Positions 25,662 through 34,712 are shown, counted from the first letter of the stretch. The stretch: 64,000 nt of DNA from Rhizobium sullae (GCF_025200715.1 NZ_CP104144.1:186001-250000); one strand, 5' to 3'. Program-made: numbers and translations. The notes: generated by a model not told the origin, from the letters alone.

Positions 25662-26356
25662 AGATCGTCTTCGTCGGTCCGAGCCTTCCAGACGCCGCAT
25701 CCTTCGCTGGAGATGGGGTCCTCATCTACCCCCCGGCAGTTCAGGGCGATGTTCTTGCGGCCGTGCGTCGTGGTGCCGGCGTCATTGGAATAATTGATGG
25801 CGGCTTCGAGTATACGGCGCCGGTATGGCATAAGGAGATACTTTCAGCGCTTTCACAGAACGTGGCCGTGCTGGGTGCGGCCAGTATGGGAGCACTGCGC
25901 GCTGCGGAATGCCAAGTCTTTGGAATGATTGGCAGCGGCCGTATCTTCCATGAATACGAAAGCGGCGCGACTGTCGACGATGCGGATGTCGCTCTGCTGC
26001 ACGGCCCCATGGAATACGGATACAAGCCTTTGACCGTGCCGCTCGTCAATGTCAGGGCAACCCTCGATAAACTTGAAAACCAGAAGCAGCTTGCACACGA
26101 TCTGCGGGTAAGACTCGAGGACAGCGCAGCTCGAATCTTCTTCAAGGAGCGGACATGGCAATCGCTAGTCGCCCATTGTGATGCAGTCAGCCCGCAGGAG
26201 CGGCGGGATCTCATTTCACTGCTTGTCTCAAATGCTGTCGATCAAAAACGAATGGACGCTCTGGCTCTTCTCGAAGCCGTTCGCGCGACGAGCAACGCCG
26301 ATATGCATCGAGAGAATTCCTGGCAGATGAACGAGACATTTGTTTCGCTAGTTTAA
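25658..26356 (+). CDS. TfuA-like protein
   Basis: This 232-residue protein has the TfuA family pattern. IVFVGPSLPDA is at the start, followed by PPAVQGDVLAAVRRGAGVIGIIDGGFE, VWHKEILSALSQNVAVLGAASMGALRAAEC near residues 60-90, and DDADVALLHGP near residue 107. TfuA proteins work with YcaO, as in trifolitoxin production and in thioamidation, where they are thought to help deliver sulphur. The ATG overlaps the ycaO stop (ATGA), which indicates a tightly coupled pair. This partner makes thioamide formation the leading hypothesis for the cluster. Confidence 0.9.
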   Translation: MKIVFVGPSLPDAASFAGDGVLIYPPAVQGDVLAAVRRGAGVIGIIDGGFEYTAPVWHKEILSALSQNVAVLGAASMGALRAAECQVFGMIGSGRIFHEYESGATVDDADVALLHGPMEYGYKPLTVPLVNVRATLDKLENQKQLAHDLRVRLEDSAARIFFKERTWQSLVAHCDAVSPQERRDLISLLVSNAVDQKRMDALALLEAVRATSNADMHRENSWQMNETFVSLV

Positions 26357-26461
26357 GAGGAACACAGCATCAAATCAATTCAGGCACTAGTTGTGTCACG
26401 CGCTTTTCACGGGCTCTTTGCAGCTGTCCCCAATATGTTCGCCTTGGAATGGGAGACCGAG

Positions 26462-26719
26462 ATGAGCATCACCTCTGCAAGCAAACCTGCCGGCTTTAGC
26501 CACAGCGCAAGATCCGTTGATGAATTGGATGAGCTTATCGGGATCGCCCGAATGATCACGTACGCAAAATCCGCGGCACAAGATATCGAGCTCGTCAGTG
26601 CGACGCATTGGCTCGAGCTTGCACTGAAGGCAATCGCTCACGAGATCGGGGATGCTGCGGACACAGGATTGCTCGATCTGACACTGTCCACGGACGCTAT
26701 AAATCTGCGAAAGCATTAA
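26462..26719 (+). CDS. small helical protein downstream of tfuA
   Basis: This 85-residue protein begins MSITSASKPAGFSHSARSVD and is largely helical (DELDELIGIARMITYAKSAAQDI, then THWLELALKAIAHEI). It has no signal peptide or membrane segment. The ATG at 26462 has GGGAG about ten bases upstream. It lies 105 bases after tfuA on the same strand and could be part of the peptide operon, for example as an accessory or immunity protein, but nothing in its sequence shows a function. I do not recognise the family. Confidence 0.5.
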   Translation: MSITSASKPAGFSHSARSVDELDELIGIARMITYAKSAAQDIELVSATHWLELALKAIAHEIGDAADTGLLDLTLSTDAINLRKH

Positions 26720-27416
26720 AGCTGACCTCCTTATAGATCGGCAAGAATTCGCTTGCTGGATGACAAAGTCTTCCGATCGGAAATGATTTTACGTGCTGAG
26801 CCGGCGGCCTGGCCGCTGCGACAATTTTCATCATCCGGCGTCACCGCCGGGGCGAGATAGGCTTCTCCTCTGCCGCTTCGTGCGGCGAAGATGGGTTGCG
26901 ATGGAAGAAGCGTCCGAAACGGGCGATTATGTCATGAAGCCGGCGGGAGTTCGCCGGACTTGGTGGGTCGAGCGAGGCATTGAATGCCACCGGCCGCATC
27001 TGGTCCTGAAGGTCCTCAGATACCACACTACATCTTTGGGAGTAGTTGTCTCAATTCAAACGATCCCCATATGCTCCTTCGACCTTATACGTTGGGGGCA
27101 TATGACCAGAAAACGGTAAGGTTAGGGCTCTCACCTTGTTGGCAGCCGGGGAGAGCTCTCACTTGCCTCAATTGCAACCGGGCGCCTAGGGCATGAGGCA
27201 GTCCCACCGGGCTTGACTAAGTGCTTCTTGGCCGTCGTATCGGCGGCCCCTGTTTTCTCTAGAGTCGATGCCTGCGTGCAGACGGATCGGGTCTGTCGCC
27301 GATCTTGTATCGTTCGAATGGCTTAGTGACTTCGACCTTACCCTACTCATAGGTGTTCCTTTCCATTGCCTCGGTATTCGATGATACTCGCGCCGAGCAG
27401 ATCGCCGGGGTAATGA
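26720..27416. other. no convincing gene
   Basis: Frames in this stretch are short and rich in Arg, Pro and Cys, typical of non-coding high-GC DNA. A few CATATG hexamers occur near 27070 and 27100. I see no RNA gene. Confidence 0.45.
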
Positions 27417-27629
27417 ATGGACGAGTTCGGGCCTGTTACCGTCAAAAACGTCCCCTATTCGGATTTGGAGACGCTATCCAGGTCCGTGAAGAAGTACGGT
27501 GGCATTTTCATACTCAAGGCGCCAAGCGGCGGCCCGGGAACGCCTGCGGTGGATGCTCACTGCTGGTTCCCGTCACTGGAAGACTGCATCCAATTCAAGC
27601 TTCAATGGATAAATCCCGATGATGACTAA
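27417..27629 (+). CDS. small acidic hypothetical protein
   Basis: This 70-residue protein begins MDEFGPVTVKNVPYSDLETL and ends LQWINPDDD. Its alternating pattern of hydrophobic and polar residues suggests a small alpha/beta fold. The ATG at 27417 has GGGG six bases upstream. It has no signal peptide. Composition and binding site both support a real gene, but I do not recognise a family, and the neighbours give no hint. Confidence 0.55.
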   Translation: MDEFGPVTVKNVPYSDLETLSRSVKKYGGIFILKAPSGGPGTPAVDAHCWFPSLEDCIQFKLQWINPDDD

Positions 27630-27876
27630 TAATGCGCGGGGCTTTCCTTGGGCAAATGCCGCCGAAGCGCGCCCTTCGGAACATGGTTATTCCGCACGAC
27701 AGGCGCAATTTGCCATTGAGCTCTCGCAAAGGCTGTTTTTCTTGCGGCTCGAGCGCCGGCCTTCCTCGGTTTCAGACGGCCGATCTTCAGGTACTTTCTT
27801 GAACACCTCCGGGCTCGAACACCTAGCTGCCCTAGAGCACTTGCCCTGCTACCTGTCGGTTGCATCATCATTGCAG

Positions 27877-28323
27877 TTAGCCAGGCCGTTTGAGATAAAC
27901 GCGAAGCCTCCTCGACGGCTCATATCCATTGCCCGTGTAGTAATTCGCGATGCGGCCGCTCTGCTGGGATACAAGCCAGATCTGCAGATAACCCATATTC
28001 CTGGCTTCGATTTCGAGGCGGCTCAGCAGGCTCGACCCAATTCCTTTTCTCTGATGGTTGGGTAATACGGCTATCTCAGCAAGATGCAGGCCGCGGCCGA
28101 TCACTGATGTGTGGGGAAGGGCAAAGGCAAAGCCGATAGGCTCCTCGGCCTCGAATGCTGCCAAGCCAAGGCAGCCGGGCGTTGTTGCGAGTTCATTCAG
28201 ACGCGAGGCCGCGTTCTCGAGCGACCATTCTTCATGCCAAGGAGGCTCGGCGTAAGCCTGCACGATAATCACCGCACTGCGGGCTGCCTCGACAGGGGTT
28301 ATTCTTCTGAATTCGATTGGCAT
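27877..28323 (-). CDS. GNAT-family N-acetyltransferase
   Basis: This 148-residue protein has the GNAT fold. The acetyl-CoA pyrophosphate loop is HQRKGIGSSLLSRLEIEA near residues 90-107 (Q/RxxGxG/A), preceded by the beta-4 strand LHLAEIAVLPN and followed by a C-terminal beta strand. It should transfer an acetyl group from acetyl-CoA to an unknown amine in the cytosol. It stands alone, without operon partners. The N-terminus begins MPIEFRRITPVEA at 28323. Confidence 0.85.
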   Translation of the reverse strand: MPIEFRRITPVEAARSAVIIVQAYAEPPWHEEWSLENAASRLNELATTPGCLGLAAFEAEEPIGFAFALPHTSVIGRGLHLAEIAVLPNHQRKGIGSSLLSRLEIEARNMGYLQIWLVSQQSGRIANYYTGNGYEPSRRLRVYLKRPG

Positions 28324-28650
28324 TCACACCTGCTAATAAAATCCTTGCTTTGTTCGACCGGCCTCTGCTCCAAGCACCTCGGCTCCAACAGAATCTTATT
28401 TCCGCGGCGTCGCCCAAACCGGGCGAGGACACCTGCATCGGCGGGCCTATTTTCGTTGGACTTGCTCCACGGCACCGCGGAAGCAACTAAGCACGGGCTG
28501 GAGCAAAGATGTCGTGACTTTATCGTGACACGCGTTTTGCGTGAATCGGCGGCGGCCAGAAGCGTAAGGATGTGTGAGAAGATTGGAACGCGGTCGTCGC
28601 ATAGCGGCTGGATCAGATGAGGTGTCCCTCAAGGAATCCTTGAAGCGAAA
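28324..28650. other. no convincing gene
   Basis: This is the region between the GNAT gene and the end of the carbohydrate operon, both on the - strand. I see no open frame with good protein character and no clear terminator hairpin. Confidence 0.45.
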
Positions 28651-29631
28651 TCACAGCCGGGAAATCCGCGGCGTCCATTGTGCGAGGCAATCGGCAAGCC
28701 GTTCCCTGCCAGGGGCGCCGATGCGCCCGCCGAATACCTGGCATTTAAGAGCCGCCGCCGCCGAAGAGATGCATATGGCGTCCTCGACCTGCAATTGCTG
28801 TGCAACTGCAAGTGCAAACGCGCCATGGAAGACATCGCCGGCTGCGAGCGTGTCGACTGTTTTGGTAGGCATTGCCGTCATATGCATGACGCAGCCACCG
28901 TGATCGTCGTGCCAATAGGCCCCGTTCGCGCCGGCCGTGACGCCGACAAACGTCGCTGGGAAGCGCTGCTTGAGCACCGCAACGGCGGCAGCGCAATCTT
29001 CCGTCCTTGCCAGCCGGCTTGCTGCGGGCTCGGAAAAAATGATGTGGCTTGCTGCCGGTGCCAGGAACTCGATAATCCCGTCGGCAGCAACGTCGCCATC
29101 CAGGATCGCCGGCCTGCCGAGGCTTCGCGCCGTCTCAAGCACCTTGAGAGCAAGTTCCGGCCACCGAACGTCGACGAGAACAGCGTCAAAGGCGGCGATG
29201 TCTGCTGACGAAACGTGTTTGACGGATCGGTGCAGTTCGACATCGTAAAAGGGGACAATAAGACGCTCACCACTGTCGTCGACAAGAATGGTCGAAACTG
29301 CAGATCTTGCGCCTTGCACTGTATGCATTCCGCTTGTGTCGATGCCGGCGGCAGAGAGATCGCCGATGATGCGCCTGCCCGTTTCGTCATCACCGACGGC
29401 ACCCCAGAGGCTTGCTTTCCCACCAAGCCTGCTCACAGCGTAAGCTGCACTCGAGGCCATCCCTTCGGCGATCTGCAGCATCTCATATGGCAGGACCTTG
29501 CCTTGTCCCGTCGGCATTTCGCGAACGCGGAACAAAGTATCCAGGACGGCCGCCCCAACGCACAGCACGTGACGCTGTCGGTCGGTTGTCTTTAGAAATC
29601 TATCTGTCGTCAAAACCGCGTTGCCCACCAC
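28651..29631 (-). CDS. PfkB-family carbohydrate kinase
   Basis: This 326-residue kinase has the PfkB N-terminal signature region (LQIAEGMASSAAYAVSRLGGKASLWGAVGDDETG near residues 52-85) and the C-terminal motif TLAAGDVFHGAFALAVA near residue 262. Its aspartate is the catalytic base, and the usual GAGD is AAGD here. It phosphorylates a sugar or keto-sugar brought in by the ABC transporter encoded just upstream. The resemblance to sulfofructose or 2-keto-3-deoxygluconate kinases is too general to name the substrate. The start is a GTG immediately after the permease stop. A later GTG would give a shorter N-terminus. Confidence 0.85.
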   Translation of the reverse strand: MVGNAVLTTDRFLKTTDRQRHVLCVGAAVLDTLFRVREMPTGQGKVLPYEMLQIAEGMASSAAYAVSRLGGKASLWGAVGDDETGRRIIGDLSAAGIDTSGMHTVQGARSAVSTILVDDSGERLIVPFYDVELHRSVKHVSSADIAAFDAVLVDVRWPELALKVLETARSLGRPAILDGDVAADGIIEFLAPAASHIIFSEPAASRLARTEDCAAAVAVLKQRFPATFVGVTAGANGAYWHDDHGGCVMHMTAMPTKTVDTLAAGDVFHGAFALAVAQQLQVEDAICISSAAAALKCQVFGGRIGAPGRERLADCLAQWTPRISRL

Positions 29632-30453
29632 TCAGCTGCCCTTGACGGCACCGGCCGTCAGGCCTGCAACGATCTGCTTTTGGGCAAACATCGTCAGCAC
29701 GAGCACCGGCAGCGTAACGATCAATGCTGCTGCAGCAAGCGGTCCCCAACTGACCTGCTCGAAGGAGAGCATGTTGTAGACTGCCACCGGCAGCGTGCGG
29801 GTTTCACGGCTGGCAAGTACGATGCCGAATACGAAATTGTTCCACGAGAAGATGACAGACAGAATGAAGGCGACGACGATGCCGGGCCTGGCGATCGGCA
29901 GAGCGACCAGGCGAAACACCTGCCATGGCGTTGCTCCGTCGATGCTTGCCGCCTCTTCGAGCTCCATCGGCGTCGTTTCGAAATAGCCAATCATGATCCA
30001 GACGACGACTGGCACGGTCACCACCAGATGAATGATGATCTGCGGCCAGAGTGTGCCGAGCAGATTGAGCCATTGGAACAGCAAGAAGAGAGGGATCAGA
30101 AAGGAAAGCCCCGGTGTCATCCGCGCGATCATAATGACCATTGCTGAACGCTCTGCCTTGAGCCGGGCGATACCATATCCCGCCGGCACGCCAATCAAAA
30201 GCGCCAGCAATGTTGCCGCCCCGGTCACGAGGATGGAATTCCAGAAATACAGGAAGAAATTGTTTTCCTCGAAGACCTTGATGTAGTTCGACCAGGCAAA
30301 GCGCTCGGGAATGAAGATCGGCGGGTAAGCGCCATTGTCGATCTCGTATTTCAGGGATAGCGAGATCATCCATAGGAAAAAGAGGATGACGGGCGAAACC
30401 ATCACCAGGGCGGCAAAGAGAAGACCGATGCGGTCGAGCGTCTTGCGCTTCAT
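29632..30453 (-). CDS. carbohydrate ABC transporter permease (MalG-like)
   Basis: This 273-residue protein has six membrane segments. The permease coupling motif EEAASIDGATPWQVFRLVALPIARPGI near residue 165 contains the EAA-loop that contacts the ATPase. It pairs with the MalF-like permease encoded upstream to make the channel of a CUT1-type importer. Its ATG overlaps that gene's stop. No ATPase gene is found in this operon, so an ATPase from elsewhere must serve it. Confidence 0.93.
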   Translation of the reverse strand: MKRKTLDRIGLLFAALVMVSPVILFFLWMISLSLKYEIDNGAYPPIFIPERFAWSNYIKVFEENNFFLYFWNSILVTGAATLLALLIGVPAGYGIARLKAERSAMVIMIARMTPGLSFLIPLFLLFQWLNLLGTLWPQIIIHLVVTVPVVVWIMIGYFETTPMELEEAASIDGATPWQVFRLVALPIARPGIVVAFILSVIFSWNNFVFGIVLASRETRTLPVAVYNMLSFEQVSWGPLAAAALIVTLPVLVLTMFAQKQIVAGLTAGAVKGS

Positions 30454-31388
30454 CAGCGTGCCTCCGTATCCGACCAGTTCGCTCGCGCGCGCACCATCAT
30501 CAGAACGAAGGAGAGCGCGACGATGACGACAAAGAAGACGACGGCCATCGCCGATCCGTAGCCGATGTCGTAGTAGGAAAAGGCGGTATTGTAGAGATAG
30601 ATGTTGATTGTCTCCGACGCCGTTCCCGGTCCGCCCTGCGTCATCGCATAGATGATGTCGAAGCTTTTCACCGCATCGATGCTGCGGATAATGACGCCGA
30701 TCATAAGGAAGGGCGCAATCATGGGCAAAGTGAGATAACGGAACTTCTGCCAGGCATTGGCTCCGTCGATTTCCGCACTTTCATAAGGCTCCCGCGGCAA
30801 GGCGGCGAGGCCGCCAAGCACGATCAGCATGATCAGCGGCGTCCACTGCCAGGTCTCCACCAGAACGAGCGACGGAATGACGCTTTTCTGGTTGTAGATC
30901 CATTCTTGAGGCCCAATTCCGATCAATGAGAGAAGATAGTTGAGGACGCCGAGCTGCGGATGAAACATCATTGTCCAGACGAGCGCGATGGCGACTGGGG
31001 TCGCCATCATCGGCATGACGAATATGCCACGCAGCAGCCCGCGCAGCGGGAAATGCGCGTCGAAGATAAGGGCGGCGAGCGTTCCCAGAAACAGGGGTCC
31101 GATCACCGCAAGTGCCGTATAGAGAACGGTATGCCAGAGAGATTCCCAGAAGCGCATGTCGACCGCCAGACGCAGATAATTGTCCCAGCCTGAAAAGACC
31201 TGAGCCTGGCCAAGCGTCCAGCTGTTCACGCTCATCCACAGGGTGAAGACCCATGGGAAGACGATCACTGCCGCGATCACGATCAAGGCGGGAACGACGA
31301 AGGGCCAGTAGTTCGGAGCAAGCCGGCTAGGCTTGCTCCGTGCACTGGTTGGATTCGCTTTCGCGCCTTCAATGCTTACCGAAGACAT
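30453..31388 (-). CDS. carbohydrate ABC transporter permease (MalF-like)
   Basis: This protein of about 311 residues has six membrane segments and the EAA loop YESAEIDGANAWQKFRYLTLPMIAPFL near residue 215. It is the partner of the MalG-like permease, downstream of the binding-protein gene. Two ATG codons in tandem (31391 and 31388) overlap or abut the binding-protein stop. The second has better spacing from GAGGG. The frame is open far upstream only because it runs through the binding-protein gene in another frame. Confidence 0.92.
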   Translation of the reverse strand: MSSVSIEGAKANPTSARSKPSRLAPNYWPFVVPALIVIAAVIVFPWVFTLWMSVNSWTLGQAQVFSGWDNYLRLAVDMRFWESLWHTVLYTALAVIGPLFLGTLAALIFDAHFPLRGLLRGIFVMPMMATPVAIALVWTMMFHPQLGVLNYLLSLIGIGPQEWIYNQKSVIPSLVLVETWQWTPLIMLIVLGGLAALPREPYESAEIDGANAWQKFRYLTLPMIAPFLMIGVIIRSIDAVKSFDIIYAMTQGGPGTASETINIYLYNTAFSYYDIGYGSAMAVVFFVVIVALSFVLMMVRARANWSDTEAR

Positions 31389-32719
31389 CATCCCTCGCTT
31401 CGAGCAAGCACGGGCTCGAACTGAGCCGTCGCGGACTTGAGTTCTGCGGCCGGATCTGCCCCGCCGATCATGTTCGTCAGGCCGACACCATAGATGTCCC
31501 GGAACTCGGTGACCGGGATGATGACCGGCAGGGCGAGCTGCGAAATCTTGCCGGAGCCGACAACTGCGTCGACCCATGTGCTCGGCATGGTGACGCCTTC
31601 GCGGACCTTGGCATCTTCAAGGATGGACTGACGGAACGGAACGCCAGCACCGGCCTGAAGGAGCCGGGCGCCCATGTCATGGGAAATCACCCATTGGCAG
31701 AAGAGGTAGGCGGCCTCCTTGTTCTTGCTCGCAGCCGTTACGCCGATGCCGTCGCCAAACGTGGCGGCTGCCTGTGCCTTCGGGCCCTTCGGCATGATCC
31801 CGTAGCCGACCTTGCCGACGACGCGGGATTTATCCGGATTCTCGATTGGCGGTGCAAAGCCGACGCCATCGAGCCACATGCCGATCTTGCCCTGCAGGAA
31901 TGCCGATTGCGCTTCGGCCCAGTTAAACCCGGAAACACCGACGGGGGCTGCTTTTGTCATCAGGCGCTGGTAGAGCGCTGCGGCCTCGACGGCTTCATCG
32001 GATGTGGTGCGCAGTTTGCCGTCCGGACCGAGGGGCGTCATGCCGTAACCGAGCATGAGGGCCGTCCAGACCGGGACGTTTGCGTTTTTCAGGCCGCGGG
32101 CAACGAAACCATAAGTGCTGCTCGACGCATCGGTCAGCGCCTCGGCGGCGTTTGCCATCTCGTCAAATGTCGTCGGGTAGGAAAGCCCTTTCTTCTCGAA
32201 GAGCTCTTTGTTCCAGTAGACAATCCAGTAGTCGACGGAGAAGGGCAGGGAGCGCAGGACCCCGTCGGCACCCTTGGCGAACTGCAGCCCGGCTTCGGCG
32301 AAATCGCCTTCGGTCAGAGACGAATCGGTCAGCGACGGATCCTTGAGAAAGCCGCTTATATCGGCAAGCCAACCGCCCTTTTCGAACTGCCGCTTCTGAA
32401 CATGGTAGCTTAAATGAACGACGTCGAAACTCGGTTTACCCGAACTGAGTTCGATCGTTGTCTTCTGGCGCTGCTGCTGTTCCGGCGTCGCCTCGGCATT
32501 GACCTTTATACCGGTCAGTTCCTCGAACTCGGCGAGATATTTGATGATGATCTCGCTGCGCGGGCTCTTGACGAGATTGACTTCCAGCGTCGTGCCGGAA
32601 AAGCGCTTCCAATCGACCGCCGCCGATGCCGGCCGCATGCCGATAAGACCTGCGGCGCCGATGGCAGCAGAACCTGCCAGAAAGCGCCGGCGAGTTGGAT
32701 TCCAAAATGCAGATGACAT
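31388..32719 (-). CDS. carbohydrate ABC transporter substrate-binding protein
   Basis: This 443-residue protein has a twin-arginine type signal (NPTRRRFLAGSAAIGAAGLIG, cleavage after ASAA), so it may be exported folded. The mature part is a MalE-type (cluster D) binding protein with the characteristic FDVVHLSYHV and YWNKELFEKKG region, and GKIGMWLDGVGF near residue 270. It feeds the two permeases downstream. The start has GGAGGAG close upstream. The sugar is not evident. The DapA-type aldolase and PfkB kinase of the same operon suggest a sugar acid or unusual monosaccharide. Confidence 0.92.
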   Translation of the reverse strand: MSSAFWNPTRRRFLAGSAAIGAAGLIGMRPASAAVDWKRFSGTTLEVNLVKSPRSEIIIKYLAEFEELTGIKVNAEATPEQQQRQKTTIELSSGKPSFDVVHLSYHVQKRQFEKGGWLADISGFLKDPSLTDSSLTEGDFAEAGLQFAKGADGVLRSLPFSVDYWIVYWNKELFEKKGLSYPTTFDEMANAAEALTDASSSTYGFVARGLKNANVPVWTALMLGYGMTPLGPDGKLRTTSDEAVEAAALYQRLMTKAAPVGVSGFNWAEAQSAFLQGKIGMWLDGVGFAPPIENPDKSRVVGKVGYGIMPKGPKAQAAATFGDGIGVTAASKNKEAAYLFCQWVISHDMGARLLQAGAGVPFRQSILEDAKVREGVTMPSTWVDAVVGSGKISQLALPVIIPVTEFRDIYGVGLTNMIGGADPAAELKSATAQFEPVLARSEG

Positions 32720-32773
32720 GCCACTCCTCCTTTTTTGCCAGAGATCTCCTCATCGCCGGCTTGCTTGCTTTAC

Positions 32774-33433
32774 CTATAATCTGAGAGCGCGGTCCCTCGC
32801 GTGGTTGATGTGCGCAACGAGCGCGCTGACTGCGTCTTCCGCAGAACGCCGCTCGATGGCTTCCAGAACTTTCAGGTGCTCACCCATGACCGGTCCGACG
32901 CGGCCATCGATGCGAAAACGCTCCTGGCTGATGAGGCGCATCTTGATCGAATTCACCCGGTAGACATTCGAAATGATGGTGTTGCCGAGCGCATCGATGA
33001 AGGCGTCGTGCATTCCCCAGTCCACGGCCTGGGCGTGGAGCTCCAGTTCATGCGAATTATTGCCGCTGTTGATCGCTTCGGCGATATCCCGATGCCGCTT
33101 GAGAAGGCTGGCGATCGTCTCGTCCGAGGCCGAGCGCGTGAAGAGTGCGACCGCTTCCTTTTCCAGGAAGACGCGAAGCTGAAAGGCTTCCCGGATCAGG
33201 TTGAGGTCGATATGGGCAATCTGCAGGCCACGCTGCGGCACGGTCTTGATCAGGCCCTCGGCTTCGAGCCTTGGAATGAGTTCACGGATTGCCCCGAGCG
33301 TCAGCCCCGTCAATTCAACGAGACGGCGCTGAGAGACAAACTGTCCGGGGCGGACGTCGCGGGCCAGAAGGTGCCGGGTAAAGCTCTCGTAGGCCTTTTC
33401 CCGCAACGTCGGCTGTTCGTCCAGTCCATCCAT
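32774..33433 (-). CDS. GntR-family regulator (FCD domain)
   Basis: This 219-residue protein has a winged-helix N-terminus (LREKAYESFTRHLLARDVRPGQ, then LVELTGLTLGAIRELIPRLEAEGLI, residues 10-70) and a helical FCD-type ligand domain with EAFQLRVFLEKEAVALF. It lies inside the operon between the aldolase and binding-protein genes, so it probably senses the transported compound or an intermediate. The ATG at 33433 is chosen because GAGGGGG lies six bases upstream. An ATG at 33451 would add six residues. Confidence 0.85.
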   Translation of the reverse strand: MDGLDEQPTLREKAYESFTRHLLARDVRPGQFVSQRRLVELTGLTLGAIRELIPRLEAEGLIKTVPQRGLQIAHIDLNLIREAFQLRVFLEKEAVALFTRSASDETIASLLKRHRDIAEAINSGNNSHELELHAQAVDWGMHDAFIDALGNTIISNVYRVNSIKMRLISQERFRIDGRVGPVMGEHLKVLEAIERRSAEDAVSALVAHINHARDRALRL

Positions 33434-33456
33434 GCGTCCCCCCTCGTACATCGTCG

Positions 33457-34338
33457 CTAAGCTGCCTTTGTGCGAAACAGGGCGTCAAAGGCAAGCGCAA
33501 GCTGATTGCGTCCTTCGCCGGATATTGAAACGAGTGGAGGACGAACCGCAAGCCACATTTCATCATCAGTCAGGCGCGCGACCATTGCCTTTACGGCGGG
33601 GGTTACGGGATATTTCAGGAGCTCGACCACAAAATCTTCCACGCGGGGATCATCTTGTCCCTCCTCGGCCATCCGCCTGATCTCAGGCGCAACAAAATTC
33701 GCCATGCCGGAGATCGCACCCTGGCCGCCCAGGCGCGTGCCTTTTGCCAGATGGCGCTCGTCACCGATCAGAATGATAAGATCACGATGTGCCGCGAGCA
33801 GCTTTTCGGTATAGGGCCAATCGCCCGACGAATCCTTGACGCCTGTCACAATACCGGGAAAGGCCTGACGCAGGCGGCTGATCAGCGCGACGCTAAGCGG
33901 CACCATCGTGACGGAGGGGATATTATAGATGATGATGTCGCGGGCCTGGTCTCCGAGAATGCTGAATACGGCCGAAAACCAACGGGAAATGCCTTCGTCG
34001 CTGACATTCTTGAAATAGCAGGGTGGAGCCAGGAGAATGTTGCGCACGCCTTTGGACAAGGCATGAGAAGCTTGGGCCGCTGCGTCCTCGGCGGCAGCAA
34101 CCAGGACGCCGACGACGATTTGAGAGGGCTGGATGCCGGCCTCAATGAAGGCCGCGAGCACGCTTTGGCGCTCGTCGCTGCCGATCGACGATCCTTCGCC
34201 CGTCGTCCCGAACAGCGTGACGCTGGAGCAGCCCGCAGCGAGGCTACGCCTCGCCTGCGCGATCATCGCATCCACTGCAATATTAGCCGCACCATCGAAA
34301 GGTGTCGCCAGCGCGACCGATAATCCAAAACGCCCCAC
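33457..34338 (-). CDS. DapA-family (class I) aldolase or hydro-lyase
   Basis: This 293-residue TIM-barrel enzyme has the family landmarks GTTGEGSS at 44-51, the proton-relay tyrosine at 138 in IIYNIPSV and the Schiff-base lysine at 168 in TGVKDSSG. The family includes dihydrodipicolinate synthase, sialic acid lyase and sugar-acid aldolases. As first gene of a sugar-transport operon with a GntR regulator and PfkB kinase, a catabolic aldolase or dehydratase is far more likely than lysine synthesis. The substrate cannot be named. The upstream region to the divergent-facing DUF1127 gene should hold the operon promoter. Confidence 0.85.
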   Translation of the reverse strand: MGRFGLSVALATPFDGAANIAVDAMIAQARRSLAAGCSSVTLFGTTGEGSSIGSDERQSVLAAFIEAGIQPSQIVVGVLVAAAEDAAAQASHALSKGVRNILLAPPCYFKNVSDEGISRWFSAVFSILGDQARDIIIYNIPSVTMVPLSVALISRLRQAFPGIVTGVKDSSGDWPYTEKLLAAHRDLIILIGDERHLAKGTRLGGQGAISGMANFVAPEIRRMAEEGQDDPRVEDFVVELLKYPVTPAVKAMVARLTDDEMWLAVRPPLVSISGEGRNQLALAFDALFRTKAA

Positions 34339-34478
34339 GAAGCTGCATCCTTAGCCTGACCATTCAGTGACATTTAACTAACATGTCAGTTGTGGCGCGG
34401 CAAGCGAATTCCTCAACGCAGAACAGCTTTACCAAGCCTTCTGGTACTTCGCGGTCAGCAAGCGCATCACGCGCGGGG

Positions 34479-34712
34479 CTATTCCCAGAACCAGGATTTC
34501 GACGCTTCTGCCCGTGCCTCCTCCGGCGAGACGCCGATGTCGTTCAATTGCTCGGCTGTTAGATCGAGAAGGTCGCGCCGCGTCCTGCGCTTCTCGAAAT
34601 AGCGGATTATGGTCGTCTGCCATGCGTAAAGACAGCGATGCGCGACCATCTTGGTTGCTATGGGCGGGCTCCTGGCATCTGCCTGTTTCCCCAGGCTGTT
34701 CTCGGCTCTCAT
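34479..34712 (-). CDS. DUF1127 small protein
   Basis: This 77-residue protein has a C-terminal DUF1127 domain: IIRYFEKRRTRRDLLDLTAE, followed by LNDIGVSPEEARAEASKSWFW. In rhizobia such arginine-rich small proteins are often divergent from LysR genes and have been linked to RNA or phosphate metabolism, though roles vary. The ATG at 34712 has AGGAG seven bases upstream. The frame is open further upstream, but that part overlaps the LysR promoter and is not protein-like. It is divergent from the LysR gene at 34804. Confidence 0.85.
   Translation of the reverse strand: MRAENSLGKQADARSPPIATKMVAHRCLYAWQTTIIRYFEKRRTRRDLLDLTAEQLNDIGVSPEEARAEASKSWFWE

Noticed and set aside
33457..34338. Dihydrodipicolinate synthase for lysine synthesis
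   Set aside because: The operon contains sugar transport, a GntR regulator and a PfkB kinase, so a catabolic member of the DapA family is far more likely.
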